Notes: a model not told the origin generated them from the sequence alone. A stretch of 64,000 nt of DNA from Arthrobacter sp. B1I2 (GCF_030816485.1 NZ_JAUSYC010000001.1:1736001-1800000), one strand, 5' to 3'; positions 23,998 through 35,664 are shown, counted from the first letter of the stretch. Numbers and translations: made by a program.

Positions 23998-26847
23998 ATG
24001 GCCATCGACATCAACGGATCACCTGCGGACGCCGCACCCCGCCCCGGCCAGTGCCTGCGGACCTTCCTGCGCGAGCAGGGCAACCTGGGGGTGAAGAAGG
24101 GCTGCGACGGCGGCGACTGCGGCGCGTGCACCGTGCACGTGGACGGCGTGCCGGTCCACAGCTGCATCTACCCTGCCGTGCGGGCAGAAGGGCACACGGT
24201 CACCACCATTGAGGGCCTGGCTGCCACCTCCGGCGGCCCGGACCAGCTCCACCCCATGCAGCAGCAGTTCATGGAGCGGCAGGGTTTCCAGTGCGGGTTC
24301 TGCACGGCCGGCATGGTAATGACGGCCGCAACGTTTGACGACGACCAGAAGGAGAACCTGCCCCGGAACCTCAAGGGCAACCTCTGCCGCTGCACCGGGT
24401 ACCGCGCCATCGGCGACGCCATCTGCGCGGACGCCGGCCACCCCGATCCGCACGGCCCAGGCTCGGGCATCGCGGGGGAGGGGCAGCCGGATCCGGAGCC
24501 CGGACAGCTGGGCGACGACGTCCCCGCCCCGGCCAGCCGCGCAGTGGTGACTGGTACGGCCCGCTACACCCTGGACATCCCCCGGGAACAGCAGCAGGGC
24601 CTGCTGCACCTGAAGATCCTGCGCTCGCCGCACGCCCACGCCCGGGTGGTCTCCATTGATAAGGCGGCGGCTCTGAAGGTTTCCGGCGTGGTGGCCGTCT
24701 TCACGCACGAGGATGCCCCCGCCCGGCTGTTCTCCACCGCGCAGCACGAGCTCTTCACCGACGACCCGGACGATACGCGGGTGCTCGATGACGTGGTGCG
24801 GTTCATCGGGCAGCGGGTGGCCGCCGTCGTGGCGGAATCGGTGGGCGCCGCGGAAGCCGGGGTCCGTGCCCTGCAGGTGCAATATGAGGAACTGCCGGCT
24901 GTCTTCTCGCCGCAGGACGCGCTGCTTCCGGGCGCGCCGCTGGTCCACGGGGACAAGGACGCGTCCAGCTCCCGGATCGCCCGGCCTGAACGCAACGTGG
25001 TGGCTGAGCTGCACTCGGAGCTGGGAAGCGTGGCTGAGGGCTTCGCTTCTGCCGACTTCATCCACCAGCAGACCTACCAAACGCAGCGGGTACAGCACGT
25101 GGCACTGGAAACCCACGCGGCCATCGCCTCGGTGGATGCTGAGGGGCGTTTGCAGGTCCGCACGTCCAGCCAGGTCCCGTTCCTGGTCCGCCGTACGCTG
25201 TGCCGGGTTTTCGGGCTGGAAGAGGACCAGGTGCATGTGGTGGCCGGGCGCGTGGGCGGTGGGTTCGGCGGCAAGCAGGAAGTCCTCACCGAGGACCTCG
25301 TGGCGCTCGCGGCCCTGGAACTGAAGCGGCCCGTCCAGCTGGAACTGACCCGCACCGAGCAGTTCGCCGCCACCACCACCCGGCACCCGTTTACCATCAA
25401 GCTCAAGACCGGGGCCACGGCGGCCGGTGACCTGACCGCGCTGGAACTGGACGTGCTCACCAACACCGGGGCCTACGGCAACCACGGCCCGGGGGTGATG
25501 TTCCACGGCTGCGGGGAATCGCTGGCGGTGTACAAGTGCGCCAACAAGAAGGTGGACGCGCATGCCATGTACACCAACACGGTGCCGGCCGGTGCGTTCC
25601 GCGGCTACGGGCTGAGCCAGATGATCTTCGCCATCGAGTCCGCCATGGATGAACTGGCCGCCGGCATCGGGATGGACCCGCTGGAGTTCCGCCGCCGGAA
25701 CATGGTCCGCGAAGGGGACCACATGCTTTCCACCCAGCCAGACCCGGAGGAGGACGTCCATTACGGCAGCTACGGGCTGGACCAGTGCCTGGACCTGGTC
25801 CGGGACGCGCTGGACAGGGGCCGCGAACGCTACCGGGCCGCCGGCCTGGACAACCTGGGCCCGGACTGGATGACCGGTGAGGGCGCCGCGCTGTCCATGA
25901 TCGACACCGTGCCCCCGCGCGGGCACTTTGCCCACACCCGGCTAAGGCTCCTGCCGGACGGAACGTACCAGGCCGACGTCGGGACCGCTGAGTTCGGCAA
26001 CGGCACCACCACGGTGCACACCCAGCTTGCGGCGACGGCGCTGTCCACCACAGCCCTGCGGGTGGCCGTGCGGCAGTCGGATACGGACCTGATCGAGCAC
26101 GACACGGGCGCCTTTGGTTCCGCGGGCACCGTGGTGGCCGGAAAGGCCACCCTCGCCGCTGCCGAGGAACTGGCCGTCCGCATCCGGGCGTTCGCCGCCG
26201 GGATCCGTCAGACCCAGGCCTCCGCCTGTGTCCTTGACGGCGACGCTGTGGTGATTGGTGGGACCCGGGTGGCACTTTCCGAACTCGCGCAGGCCGCCGC
26301 GGAAGCCGGCGTCGAACTCGCCGCCGAAGGGCGCTGGGGCGGCACGCCACGCTCCGTCGCGTTCAACGTGCACGGCTTCCGGGTGGCGGTGAACCGCGGC
26401 ACCGGCGAACTGAAGATCCTGCAAAGCGTCCAGGCTGCCGACGCCGGCGTGGTGGTCAACCCGCGGCAGTGCCGGGGCCAGATCGAGGGCGGCATCGCCC
26501 AGGCGATCGGCGCGGCGCTGTACGAGGAGGTGGTGGTGGACGACGCCGGGAAGGTCACCACGGACATCCTGCGGCAGTACCACATCCCCACCTTTGCGGA
26601 CGTCCCGCGCAGCGAGGTGTATTTCGCCGATACCAACGATGCGCTGGGGCCGCTGGGAGCAAAATCAATGAGCGAAAGCCCCTTCAATCCCGTAGCGCCG
26701 GCACTGGCCAACGCCATCCGGAACGCCACCGGAGTGCGGTTCACGCAGCTTCCCATCGCACGGGACCGGATTTACCTGGGACTCAAGGAGGCGGGGCTTG
26801 TCCCGGATCCCGTATCCTTGGCGGCAGCACCGCCGTCGGGCCGTTAA
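23998..26847 (+). CDS. Xanthine dehydrogenase, fused 2Fe-2S and molybdopterin subunit
   Basis: This 949-residue protein joins the 2Fe-2S subunit to the molybdopterin subunit. The first cluster loop is GCDGGDCGACTVHVDG with a further Cys about ten residues on (near 35-60). The second cluster uses CGFCTAGM near 99 and NLCRCTGYRAIGDA near 130. The molybdopterin domain starts near residue 190 with RAVVTGTARYTLDI, and shows RVGGGFGGKQEVLTED near 415, AFRGYGLSQ near 530 and GAKSMSESPFNPVAPA near 887. Together with the separate FAD subunit it oxidises hypoxanthine and xanthine to urate. The N-terminal ferredoxin-like part is short. The start ATG is fixed by GAAAGGGG upstream. Confidence 0.9.
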   Translation: MAIDINGSPADAAPRPGQCLRTFLREQGNLGVKKGCDGGDCGACTVHVDGVPVHSCIYPAVRAEGHTVTTIEGLAATSGGPDQLHPMQQQFMERQGFQCGFCTAGMVMTAATFDDDQKENLPRNLKGNLCRCTGYRAIGDAICADAGHPDPHGPGSGIAGEGQPDPEPGQLGDDVPAPASRAVVTGTARYTLDIPREQQQGLLHLKILRSPHAHARVVSIDKAAALKVSGVVAVFTHEDAPARLFSTAQHELFTDDPDDTRVLDDVVRFIGQRVAAVVAESVGAAEAGVRALQVQYEELPAVFSPQDALLPGAPLVHGDKDASSSRIARPERNVVAELHSELGSVAEGFASADFIHQQTYQTQRVQHVALETHAAIASVDAEGRLQVRTSSQVPFLVRRTLCRVFGLEEDQVHVVAGRVGGGFGGKQEVLTEDLVALAALELKRPVQLELTRTEQFAATTTRHPFTIKLKTGATAAGDLTALELDVLTNTGAYGNHGPGVMFHGCGESLAVYKCANKKVDAHAMYTNTVPAGAFRGYGLSQMIFAIESAMDELAAGIGMDPLEFRRRNMVREGDHMLSTQPDPEEDVHYGSYGLDQCLDLVRDALDRGRERYRAAGLDNLGPDWMTGEGAALSMIDTVPPRGHFAHTRLRLLPDGTYQADVGTAEFGNGTTTVHTQLAATALSTTALRVAVRQSDTDLIEHDTGAFGSAGTVVAGKATLAAAEELAVRIRAFAAGIRQTQASACVLDGDAVVIGGTRVALSELAQAAAEAGVELAAEGRWGGTPRSVAFNVHGFRVAVNRGTGELKILQSVQAADAGVVVNPRQCRGQIEGGIAQAIGAALYEEVVVDDAGKVTTDILRQYHIPTFADVPRSEVYFADTNDALGPLGAKSMSESPFNPVAPALANAIRNATGVRFTQLPIARDRIYLGLKEAGLVPDPVSLAAAPPSGR

Positions 26848-26898
26848 TTTCCGCCGGCAAATTCACCCAGCTCCGGGACAACCCCATATAGTCGGGGG

Positions 26899-27879
26899 AT
26901 GGAACAGCGGATTTTAGGCAAGACCGGACGGAACGTGTCCGTCGTGGGGCTGGGCACCTGGCAGCTCGGCGCGGACTGGGGCAACGTTGACCCGGCGCAG
27001 GCCCAGGCCATCCTGGCGGCATCGGTGGAAGCGGGTGTCACGTTCTTCGACACGGCCGACGTCTATGGCGACGGCAAGAGCGAACAGGCCATCGGGAAAT
27101 TCCTGGCGGACAACCCCGGCCTCGGTGTCACCGTGGCCACCAAGATGGGCCGCCGGATGGAACAGCGTCCGGAAAACTACACCCTGGCCAACTTCCGCCA
27201 GTGGGTGGACCGCTCCCGGAAGAATCTGCGCAGGGACACCCTGGACCTGGTCCAGTTGCACTGCCCGCCCACGCCCGTGTACAGCAACAACGAGGTCTAC
27301 GACGCCCTGGACACCCTCGTCGCCGAAGGGGCCATCCGTAACTACGGTGTCAGCGTGGAGCGCACCGATGAGGCCCTCGAGGCGATCCGCCACGAGGGAA
27401 CAGCCTCGGTCCAGATCATCCTCAACGCATTCCGGCTCAAGCCGCTGGATGAAGTCCTTCCCGCCGCGAAGGCCGCCGGGGTGGGCATCATTGCCCGCGT
27501 GCCGCTGGCTTCCGGCCTGCTGTCCGGCAAGTACACGAAGGACACCAGCTTCGCGGAGAATGATCACCGGAACTACAACCGCCAGGGCGAAGCCTTCGAT
27601 GTCGGTGAGACCTTCTCCGGCGTGGACTATGAGCTGGGCCTGAAGGCCGTGGCGGAGTTCGAGCAGCTGGTGCCGGAGGGCACCACCACGGCGCAGGCGG
27701 CCATCGCGTGGATTGCGGCGCAGGACGGTGTCAGTTCCGTGATTCCCGGGGCACGCAACGTGGAGCAGGCCAGGGCCAATGCCGCCGCAGCCACGGTCAG
27801 CGTCGGTAAGGAATTCGATGACGGCGTCCGTTGGATCTACGACCACTACTTCCGCGAGGCTATCCACCCGCGCTGGTAG
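26899..27879 (+). CDS. Aldo/keto reductase
   Basis: The 326-residue protein is a complete NAD(P)H-dependent aldo/keto reductase. The catalytic tetrad can be read as Asp and Tyr in FDTADVYGDGKSE near residues 50-62, Lys in ATKMGRRME near 80, and His in LVQLHCPP near 118. The C-terminal cofactor motif SSVIPGARNVEQARANAAA is near 280. The substrate is unknown. It starts 51 bp after the xanthine dehydrogenase gene in the same direction and may be cotranscribed, though it need not belong to purine metabolism. Confidence 0.9.
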   Translation: MEQRILGKTGRNVSVVGLGTWQLGADWGNVDPAQAQAILAASVEAGVTFFDTADVYGDGKSEQAIGKFLADNPGLGVTVATKMGRRMEQRPENYTLANFRQWVDRSRKNLRRDTLDLVQLHCPPTPVYSNNEVYDALDTLVAEGAIRNYGVSVERTDEALEAIRHEGTASVQIILNAFRLKPLDEVLPAAKAAGVGIIARVPLASGLLSGKYTKDTSFAENDHRNYNRQGEAFDVGETFSGVDYELGLKAVAEFEQLVPEGTTTAQAAIAWIAAQDGVSSVIPGARNVEQARANAAAATVSVGKEFDDGVRWIYDHYFREAIHPRW

Positions 27880-27929
27880 GCCGCAGGTCCGCAACGGTCA
27901 CGGGCGCATAAGTACCGGGGAGTCTGCTG

Positions 27930-28670
27930 GTGGGCAAACGATCGGATTACCGAACCGTGCTGCGTTCCCTGCCTCCTGACCAGTGGGTGGCGTACCTGAA
28001 TGCGGAATCGGGCCTTCCAGGGCCCAGAGGCAACATCGAGCTCGCGGAAGCTTTTGCCGACATGGCTGACCCTGCCCTGATCCGGTGGTGCTCGGGGAGC
28101 CAGGATGAGTATCTGGCGACGTGCGGTGCCGTAGGGTGGGGGCGCCTGTTGACCGAAGGCGACGGGCAGGCCGCGCAGACCCTGAGGGCATTGGCCTCCG
28201 ATCCCCGCTGGCGGGTGCGGGAAGGCGTTGCCATGGCCCTCCAGCGGCTGGGCGACACCAATATGCCCGCGTTGTGGGCCCTGGTCCAGGATTGGGTGGC
28301 TGGTCCGCCGCTGGTCCAACGCGCCGTTGCGGCCGGTATCTGTGAACCCCGTCTTCTTGGCGCGCCGCAGGACGCCGCACGTGCCTTGGAGGCGCTGGAC
28401 CGGATCACGGCCTCTGTTGTGGGTGCGGATGCCGGCACCCGGCGTACCGAACCATTCCGGGTGCTGCGGCAGGGCCTGGGTTACTGCTGGAGTGTTGCCA
28501 TAGCGGCGTCTCCCGCGGCGGGCTTCCGGCTCCTGGAGCGGTGGGCGGCCACCCCTGACAGGGACGTGCGCTGGATGGTGCGGGAGAACCTCAAAAAGGC
28601 CCGGCTGGCCAAGGCCGACTCCGCGGCTGCTGCACGCGTGGCCGCGGTGCTGGATCAGGCCGGTCAATGA
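27930..28670 (+). CDS. HEAT-repeat domain protein
   Basis: The 246-residue protein is almost entirely helical. It contains HEAT-like repeats, the clearest being ALASDPRWRVREGVAMALQRLG near residues 86-107 and ERWAATPDRDVRWMVRENLKKA near 205-226. Such proteins usually serve as scaffolds or DNA-glycosylase-like folds; this one has no recognisable catalytic residues. The GTG at 27930 has GGGGAG upstream. Its stop overlaps the start of the uracil-DNA glycosylase gene as ATGA, suggesting they function together or at least are co-translated. Confidence 0.7.
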   Translation: MGKRSDYRTVLRSLPPDQWVAYLNAESGLPGPRGNIELAEAFADMADPALIRWCSGSQDEYLATCGAVGWGRLLTEGDGQAAQTLRALASDPRWRVREGVAMALQRLGDTNMPALWALVQDWVAGPPLVQRAVAAGICEPRLLGAPQDAARALEALDRITASVVGADAGTRRTEPFRVLRQGLGYCWSVAIAASPAAGFRLLERWAATPDRDVRWMVRENLKKARLAKADSAAAARVAAVLDQAGQ

Positions 28671-29320
28671 CTGGTGTGTCCATCAGCTCGTTTGTCCGCC
28701 GGCTCGCCGCCGTGGAGACAGGCTCCGGGTGTACCAATTTCTTCGACCAGGCTCTCCCGGAGAACGCGCTGCGCAGGCACAACCTCGAGATCTACCTGCA
28801 GGAGATGCTGGACCGGCGGCCCAAGGTACTGCTGGTAGGGGAGGCGCCGGGGTTCAGGGGAATGCGGATCACCGGGGTGCCCTTCACCAACCGGACCATC
28901 CTTGACGGCCCGGCCAACAGCTTCGGGCTCTTCGGGCCCGGGAAGGGTTACGTGCTGCCGCCCGACGCTGCGGGAATTGCCGCCGAACCAACTGCAACGG
29001 TGCTGTGGCAGGTCCTGGAAGAGGTGGGCCTCCTTCCGTTGCTGTGGAGTGCATTTCCCTGGCATCCGCATCAGCCGGGGAATCCCTTGTCCAACCGCAC
29101 GCCCAAACCCTCGGAAACGAAGCTGGGGACGCCTTTCTGGCAGGAGCTCTCGGAGCTGTTCGGCATCAGCTCGATTGTGGCGGTGGGCAACGTGGCGCAA
29201 CACAGCCTGTTGCGCAGCGGCCTTGCGGCACCCAGGATCCGCCATCCCGCCCACGGCGGCCGGTCCGGATTCAAACGGGGACTGGAGCAGCTGCTGGAGG
29301 CCGGGATGGGTGCCTGCTAG
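28667..29320 (+). CDS. Uracil-DNA glycosylase superfamily protein
   Basis: The 217-residue protein has the features of the uracil-DNA glycosylase superfamily: VLLVGEAPGFRGMRITGVPFT near residues 55-75, which is the water-activating motif region, WSAFPWHPHQPGNPLSNRTP near 125-145, VAVGNVAQHSLL near 175, and the histidine motif RHPAHGG near 193. No iron-sulfur cysteine set of family 4 or 5 is visible. It probably removes uracil or related bases from DNA, but the exact subfamily is uncertain. It is coupled to the HEAT-repeat gene and converges on the SRPBCC gene. Confidence 0.82.
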   Translation: MTGVSISSFVRRLAAVETGSGCTNFFDQALPENALRRHNLEIYLQEMLDRRPKVLLVGEAPGFRGMRITGVPFTNRTILDGPANSFGLFGPGKGYVLPPDAAGIAAEPTATVLWQVLEEVGLLPLLWSAFPWHPHQPGNPLSNRTPKPSETKLGTPFWQELSELFGISSIVAVGNVAQHSLLRSGLAAPRIRHPAHGGRSGFKRGLEQLLEAGMGAC

Positions 29321-29343
29321 GGGTGTCGCCTCTTGACCCGTTG

Positions 29344-30015
29344 TTATGCCGTTTGCGGGGCCTTACCAGCTGCGCGTTCGATATTCCGCTTCAGGACGGA
29401 CATCATTCGTGCCTGCATGATCCAGACCACGAGGGGAAGCCAGAAAGAGAGCCACCGGGGGCGCAAGACCTCATAGCCGCCGATGACGAGCCGGGTGCGC
29501 CCTCCGGGCAACTCCTTAAGCAGGAAGCCCCAGAGCCCTTCCGTATAGGCAGGCGGCCGTGGCTGTGCCGCGTCAAGGGGGCGCCCCATCAGGTCGCTCA
29601 ACCCATGCAGCCCCAGGAAGCGGTTCGGCTCGAGCGCTGCCACCGTCCAGGCGTCCACCGGGCCTTGGCTGCGGGTCCAGTACTTCACTTTGTCACCGAG
29701 CGAAATGTCCTGCCACTCCGGGTGGACTGTCCGGGCGCTCGGGCGCCCCGCATTATCCAGATGGTCCCAGGAGTACCAGCCGCCACGGTCCCCGCCCATC
29801 TGGACAAGCCACGGCCATACCTCGTCCGGCGGGGCGTTGATGGTGACGGCCATGGTTGCCCCTCTTTTGCCGTTGGGAACCACGTCGGCGCCGGGATACG
29901 GGCCGTAAACTTCCTCATCTGTTGCGCCCCAGTGATTGAGCCGGGGGCGTACCCAGACTCCATACAGGGCAGTTGCCGTCCCTGCCGCGCCCGCCAGTTT
30001 GCGTCCCAACATCAT
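29344..30015 (-). CDS. SRPBCC-fold protein with N-terminal membrane anchor
   Basis: The 223-residue protein begins with a short hydrophobic stretch, LAGAAGTATALYGVWV, which may anchor it. An SRPBCC (START-like) ligand-binding domain follows, with MAVTINAPPDEVWPWLVQMG near residue 55, GGWYSWDHLDN near 78 and LGDKVKYW near 108. A second hydrophobic region, LSFWLPLVVWIMQARMMSVL, near 187 suggests a membrane-associated helix. The ligand and function are unknown. Two adjacent ATG codons at 30015 and 30012 are equivalent start choices. Confidence 0.75.
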   Translation of the reverse strand: MMLGRKLAGAAGTATALYGVWVRPRLNHWGATDEEVYGPYPGADVVPNGKRGATMAVTINAPPDEVWPWLVQMGGDRGGWYSWDHLDNAGRPSARTVHPEWQDISLGDKVKYWTRSQGPVDAWTVAALEPNRFLGLHGLSDLMGRPLDAAQPRPPAYTEGLWGFLLKELPGGRTRLVIGGYEVLRPRWLSFWLPLVVWIMQARMMSVLKRNIERAAGKAPQTA

Positions 30016-30086
30016 GTAAGAAGCGTGGCACCGCCTGCACCGGCGGGGAAGGGACCAAAGTCGCGCTGCCTGTTGAAGGCTGCGCC

Positions 30087-30707
30087 CTAACCGAGCAGAT
30101 GGAGCTGGTCCGGCGTATCCACGTCCTCGCCGGTGGACTGGTCGCTGCAGTCCACCTCATCCACCAGGTCCGGATGCGCCTGCAGGAAGCCGCGCGCCCC
30201 GGCGTCGCCCGATACCGTTGCGCACACCGCTTGGCGCAGGGAGGCATCGATGAGCAGGGGATGCCCGCGGCGGAGTCCCGCCTCACCTTGGCTGTCACGA
30301 CGGCGGTACGCGGCGGCGGTGATCCGCCCGGGGCGGTGGCGGGACAGCAGCCGCTCCACCGTTCCCGGGGTAAGGCCCGGCTGGTCCACGAGGGCGATCA
30401 GCAGGTGGTCGGCCGGGTCTGCGGCCTGGTGACCGAGGAGGAAGGAGCTTCCCATGCCTGACTCCCAGCCCGGGTTGGCCACCACCCGGCAGCCATCCAG
30501 ACTGGCAGCGGCTTCAACGTCTGCCGCTCCGGCGCCGAGGACCACCACCACCTCCCGGCAGCCGCCGTCGAGCATCCTGCCCGCGATGCTTTCCACCAGC
30601 GGCCGCCCGCGGTACGGCAGTAAAGCCTTCGGGCCCAGGCCCAGGCGGGTGCCCGCACCTGCGGCCAGCACTACGCCGGTGGTCCTGACCTCATCCGCGA
30701 TCCCCAT
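30087..30707 (-). CDS. MobA-like NTP transferase (molybdenum cofactor cytidylyltransferase type)
   Basis: The 206-residue protein has a nucleotidyltransferase Rossmann-type core: VVLAAGAGTRLGLGPKALLP near residues 12-30, NPGWESGMGSSFLLG near 79-93, and LIALVDQPGLTPGTVERLL near 103-121. These match the CoxI/MocA branch that makes molybdopterin cytosine dinucleotide, the cofactor form commonly used by xanthine-dehydrogenase-type enzymes. With XDH only 3 kb away it may mature that enzyme. NTP transferases of other pathways share the fold, so the substrate is inferred. Confidence 0.8.
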   Translation of the reverse strand: MGIADEVRTTGVVLAAGAGTRLGLGPKALLPYRGRPLVESIAGRMLDGGCREVVVVLGAGAADVEAAASLDGCRVVANPGWESGMGSSFLLGHQAADPADHLLIALVDQPGLTPGTVERLLSRHRPGRITAAAYRRRDSQGEAGLRRGHPLLIDASLRQAVCATVSGDAGARGFLQAHPDLVDEVDCSDQSTGEDVDTPDQLHLLG

Positions 30708-30719
30708 AGCTGCACCCTA

Positions 30720-30788
30720 TTGGAGTTTTTGGGCAGATATCGTGACTTCTACCGCTTGGAGGTCCTTGTAGCTGCCCAAAAACTCCAA
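30720..30788. repeat. Intergenic hairpin repeat, copy 3
   Basis: The outer arms TTGGAGTTTTTGGGCAG (30720-30736) and CTGCCCAAAAACTCCAA (30772-30788) are perfectly complementary over 17 bases. Inner GACTTC/GAGGTC pairing extends the hairpin. It lies between the MobA-like gene and the end of aceE. Confidence 0.9.
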
Positions 30789-30794
30789 GGGTTG

Positions 30795-33553
<2,759 letters not shown>

Positions 33554-33591
33554 GGCAGCCTCTTTTCATCTTTGAACGCATGGGTGCTTAG

Positions 33592-33612
33592 GTTTTCGTA
33601 TTGTGAGAAAAC
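33592..33612. promoter_or_regulatory. Inverted repeat in the aceE promoter
   Basis: GTTTTC and GAAAAC flank nine bases at 33592-33612, about 40-60 bp before the aceE start and 73 bp before the divergent SDR gene. Its 11-base left part GTTTTCGTATT is identical to that upstream of malic enzyme and IclR. It looks like an operator for a shared regulator. Confidence 0.5.
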
Positions 33613-33684
33613 ACTTTTGCTCTTCGAGATTATGTAGAGGTGGACGTACGATGCAATTATGACCGGCCCGGCAAGGAGAACACG

Positions 33685-34446
33685 ATGAGCACCACTGACC
33701 AGATCTGTAGAGTCGCCGTCGTCACCGGGGCCGGGTCCGGCATCGGCCGGGAGGTAGTCCGCCAGATGCTGGCCGAAGGCTACTGCGTGGCACTTGCGGG
33801 CCGCCGGGAGGCGCAGCTGAAGGAAACGGCTGGAGGGCACGCTGACGCACTCGTGGTGCCCTGCGACGTTACCCGGCCCGACGACGTCGAGCGGCTTTTC
33901 GCCGCAGCCCGCCAAGAGTGGGGGCGCGTGGATGTGCTCTTCAACAATGCCGGCGTATTTGGTCCGGCGGCCGGGGTGGACGAAATCAGCCTGGAGGACT
34001 GGAACGCCACCGTCGCCGTGAACCTCACCGGGTCCATGCTCTGCGCAGCGGCAGCAGTCCGGGCCATGAAAGGGCAGAAGCCCCAGGGCGGGCGGATCAT
34101 CAACAACGGCTCGATTTCGGCGCATTCGCCCCGGCCACGGACCGTGGCCTACACCGTCACCAAGCACGCCATGACAGGCCTGACCAAGAGCATCGAACTG
34201 GACGGCCGGGGCTATGGCATCACCTGCGGACAGATCGATATCGGCAACACAGCCACGGAGATCATGGACACCATCGGCGTCGGCTCGGGGGCGTTGCAGG
34301 CGGACGGCAGCCGGAAGGTGGAACCGATGTTTCCCGTGGCGGACGCGGCGCGCGCAGTGCTGATGATGGCCAATATGCCGGCCTCGGCCAGCGTGGGATC
34401 GGTGGTCGTCACCGCAGCGGGCATGCCGTTCATAGGCCGCGGCTGA
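33685..34446 (+). CDS. Short-chain dehydrogenase/reductase (SDR)
   Basis: The 253-residue enzyme is a classical SDR: cofactor motif TGAGSGIGREVV near residues 14-25, NNAG near 91, catalytic Ser in NGSISAHSP near 145 and the Tyr-Lys pair in AYTVTKHAM near 158-162. It would be NAD(P)H-dependent; the substrate is unknown. The ATG at 33685 is preceded by AAGGAG; an in-frame upstream start at 33640 lacks this. It is divergent from aceE. Confidence 0.88.
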   Translation: MSTTDQICRVAVVTGAGSGIGREVVRQMLAEGYCVALAGRREAQLKETAGGHADALVVPCDVTRPDDVERLFAAARQEWGRVDVLFNNAGVFGPAAGVDEISLEDWNATVAVNLTGSMLCAAAAVRAMKGQKPQGGRIINNGSISAHSPRPRTVAYTVTKHAMTGLTKSIELDGRGYGITCGQIDIGNTATEIMDTIGVGSGALQADGSRKVEPMFPVADAARAVLMMANMPASASVGSVVVTAAGMPFIGRG

Positions 34447-34457
34447 CGCCCCCACCT

Positions 34458-34528
34458 CCGGAGTTTTTGGACAGATAACGGGACTTCCGGGCCGGCAAAG
34501 TCCTTGTATCTGTCCAAAAACTCTGCGG
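34458..34528. repeat. Intergenic hairpin repeat, copy 4
   Basis: The arms GAGTTTTTGGACAGATA (34461-34477) and TATCTGTCCAAAAACTC (34507-34523) pair perfectly. Compared with copy 3, both GGGCAG and its partner CTGCCC have changed to GGACAG and CTGTCC, a compensatory change that keeps the stem. It lies just after the SDR gene. Confidence 0.9.
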
Positions 34529-34587
34529 AAGTTGCAGTGGCCTGTGGATAACCTCCCGAGGGGTGCCGACAGGTGGCTCAATGGAGC

Positions 34588-35601
34588 ATGAGCAGATTGT
34601 CACCCTTGCCTGAAGGTTTGAACTTTCTGCCCTTTTCCATTGCGGAAGCTGAGCGTGCAGGCCTGGCAACGAGCAGACTTTTCGCTGCAGACCTGTACCG
34701 GCCCAGCCGCGGACTGCGCGTGCCGAAATCAGCGCCGCCGGAACTGGCAGCCCTCGTCCGCACGCACACCCGTCAGGACGCGGAAACTTTCGCAAGCCTG
34801 ATAACCGCCGCCCAGATTCTCGGCTTTCCGCTGCCTCCCTGGGCGGAGTTCAGGCCGGACGGCGGCGGCCCTGTTACGGCCGCCGTGGAACCTGTGCCCT
34901 GGGGCAAGAAATCAGGCAGTCATTTTCGTCAGCCGGGGCGGTTCCTTCACCTCTCCAGGAAAGGCGGCGGCTCCCTTCCCCGGCGCAGAGGCATCGCCGG
35001 ACATTTGCTGAAGGTCCGCGACGGAGACCTCATCTACATCGACGGGCTGCGACTGACATCAATTCCCCGGACCTGGGTGGACCTTGGTTCCGTCCTGCCG
35101 GTGGACGACCTCATCGTCGCGGGGGATGCCATCATCAGTGAGCATGCGAGGAATTTCGGTGAGCCCAGGCGCCCGATGGTGCCTCTGGCTGAGCTGCGGG
35201 GATTCGTGGATGGGGCCAACGGGATCCACGGCGTCCGGAAGGCGAGGGAAGCGCTTGACCGTGTGCGTGTAGGCGTCGATTCACCACCGGAAACGAAACT
35301 CCGCCTGATGCTGGACGGCGCCGGGCTTCCGGAGTTCAAGCCCAATTGCCGGGTGGACGACGTATTCGGGAGGCCGGTGTGGACGGATCTCGGAAGCCGG
35401 CGTTTCCGCACTTGCGTCGAATACGAGGGCTTGCACCACCTCTCGCCGGAGCAGCAGGCCCTGGATTCTTACCGGGACCAGCGCGTGGTGGAAGCGGGTT
35501 GGCGGCAGGTCAAGATTAATCGCATCGATATGGAGCGGGGGCCGGAGTGGGTGGTGTCGAGAGTCTCCCAGGCTCTGCGGAAACAAGGGTGGCAGCGGTG
35601 A
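34588..35601 (+). CDS. AbiEi-like antitoxin/DUF559 endonuclease-fold protein
   Basis: The 337-residue protein combines two parts. The N-terminal half, with FAADLYRPSRGLRVPKSAPP near residue 34 and FASLITAAQILGFPLPPWAE near 70, resembles the AbiEi-type antitoxin family common in Arthrobacter. The C-terminal part has the DUF559/Vsr-like endonuclease pattern CVEYEGLHHLSPEQQALDSY with RDQRVVEAGWRQVKI near residues 280-310. No AbiEii-type toxin gene is adjacent, so a toxin-antitoxin function is not supported here. The start may be the ATG at 34588 or a GTG at 34573. It is flanked on both sides by hairpin repeats, and its TGA stop is inside copy 5. Confidence 0.75.
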   Translation: MSRLSPLPEGLNFLPFSIAEAERAGLATSRLFAADLYRPSRGLRVPKSAPPELAALVRTHTRQDAETFASLITAAQILGFPLPPWAEFRPDGGGPVTAAVEPVPWGKKSGSHFRQPGRFLHLSRKGGGSLPRRRGIAGHLLKVRDGDLIYIDGLRLTSIPRTWVDLGSVLPVDDLIVAGDAIISEHARNFGEPRRPMVPLAELRGFVDGANGIHGVRKAREALDRVRVGVDSPPETKLRLMLDGAGLPEFKPNCRVDDVFGRPVWTDLGSRRFRTCVEYEGLHHLSPEQQALDSYRDQRVVEAGWRQVKINRIDMERGPEWVVSRVSQALRKQGWQR

Positions 35602-35664
35602 GTTTTTTGGACAGCTATGACGACTTTGGGGGCGCGGAGGTCCCCGTATCTGCCCAAAAACTCA
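35599..35664. repeat. Intergenic hairpin repeat, copy 5
   Basis: The left arm TGAGTTTTTTGGACAG and right arm CTGCCCAAAAACTCA pair with one bulged T and a G-C/A change. The first three bases are the stop codon of the AbiEi/DUF559 gene. It sits between that gene and the converging sterol-carrier gene. Confidence 0.82.

Noticed and set aside
34588..35601. A complete type IV toxin-antitoxin pair
   Set aside because: Only the antitoxin-like protein is present; neighbouring genes are an SDR and a sterol-carrier protein, not an AbiEii toxin.
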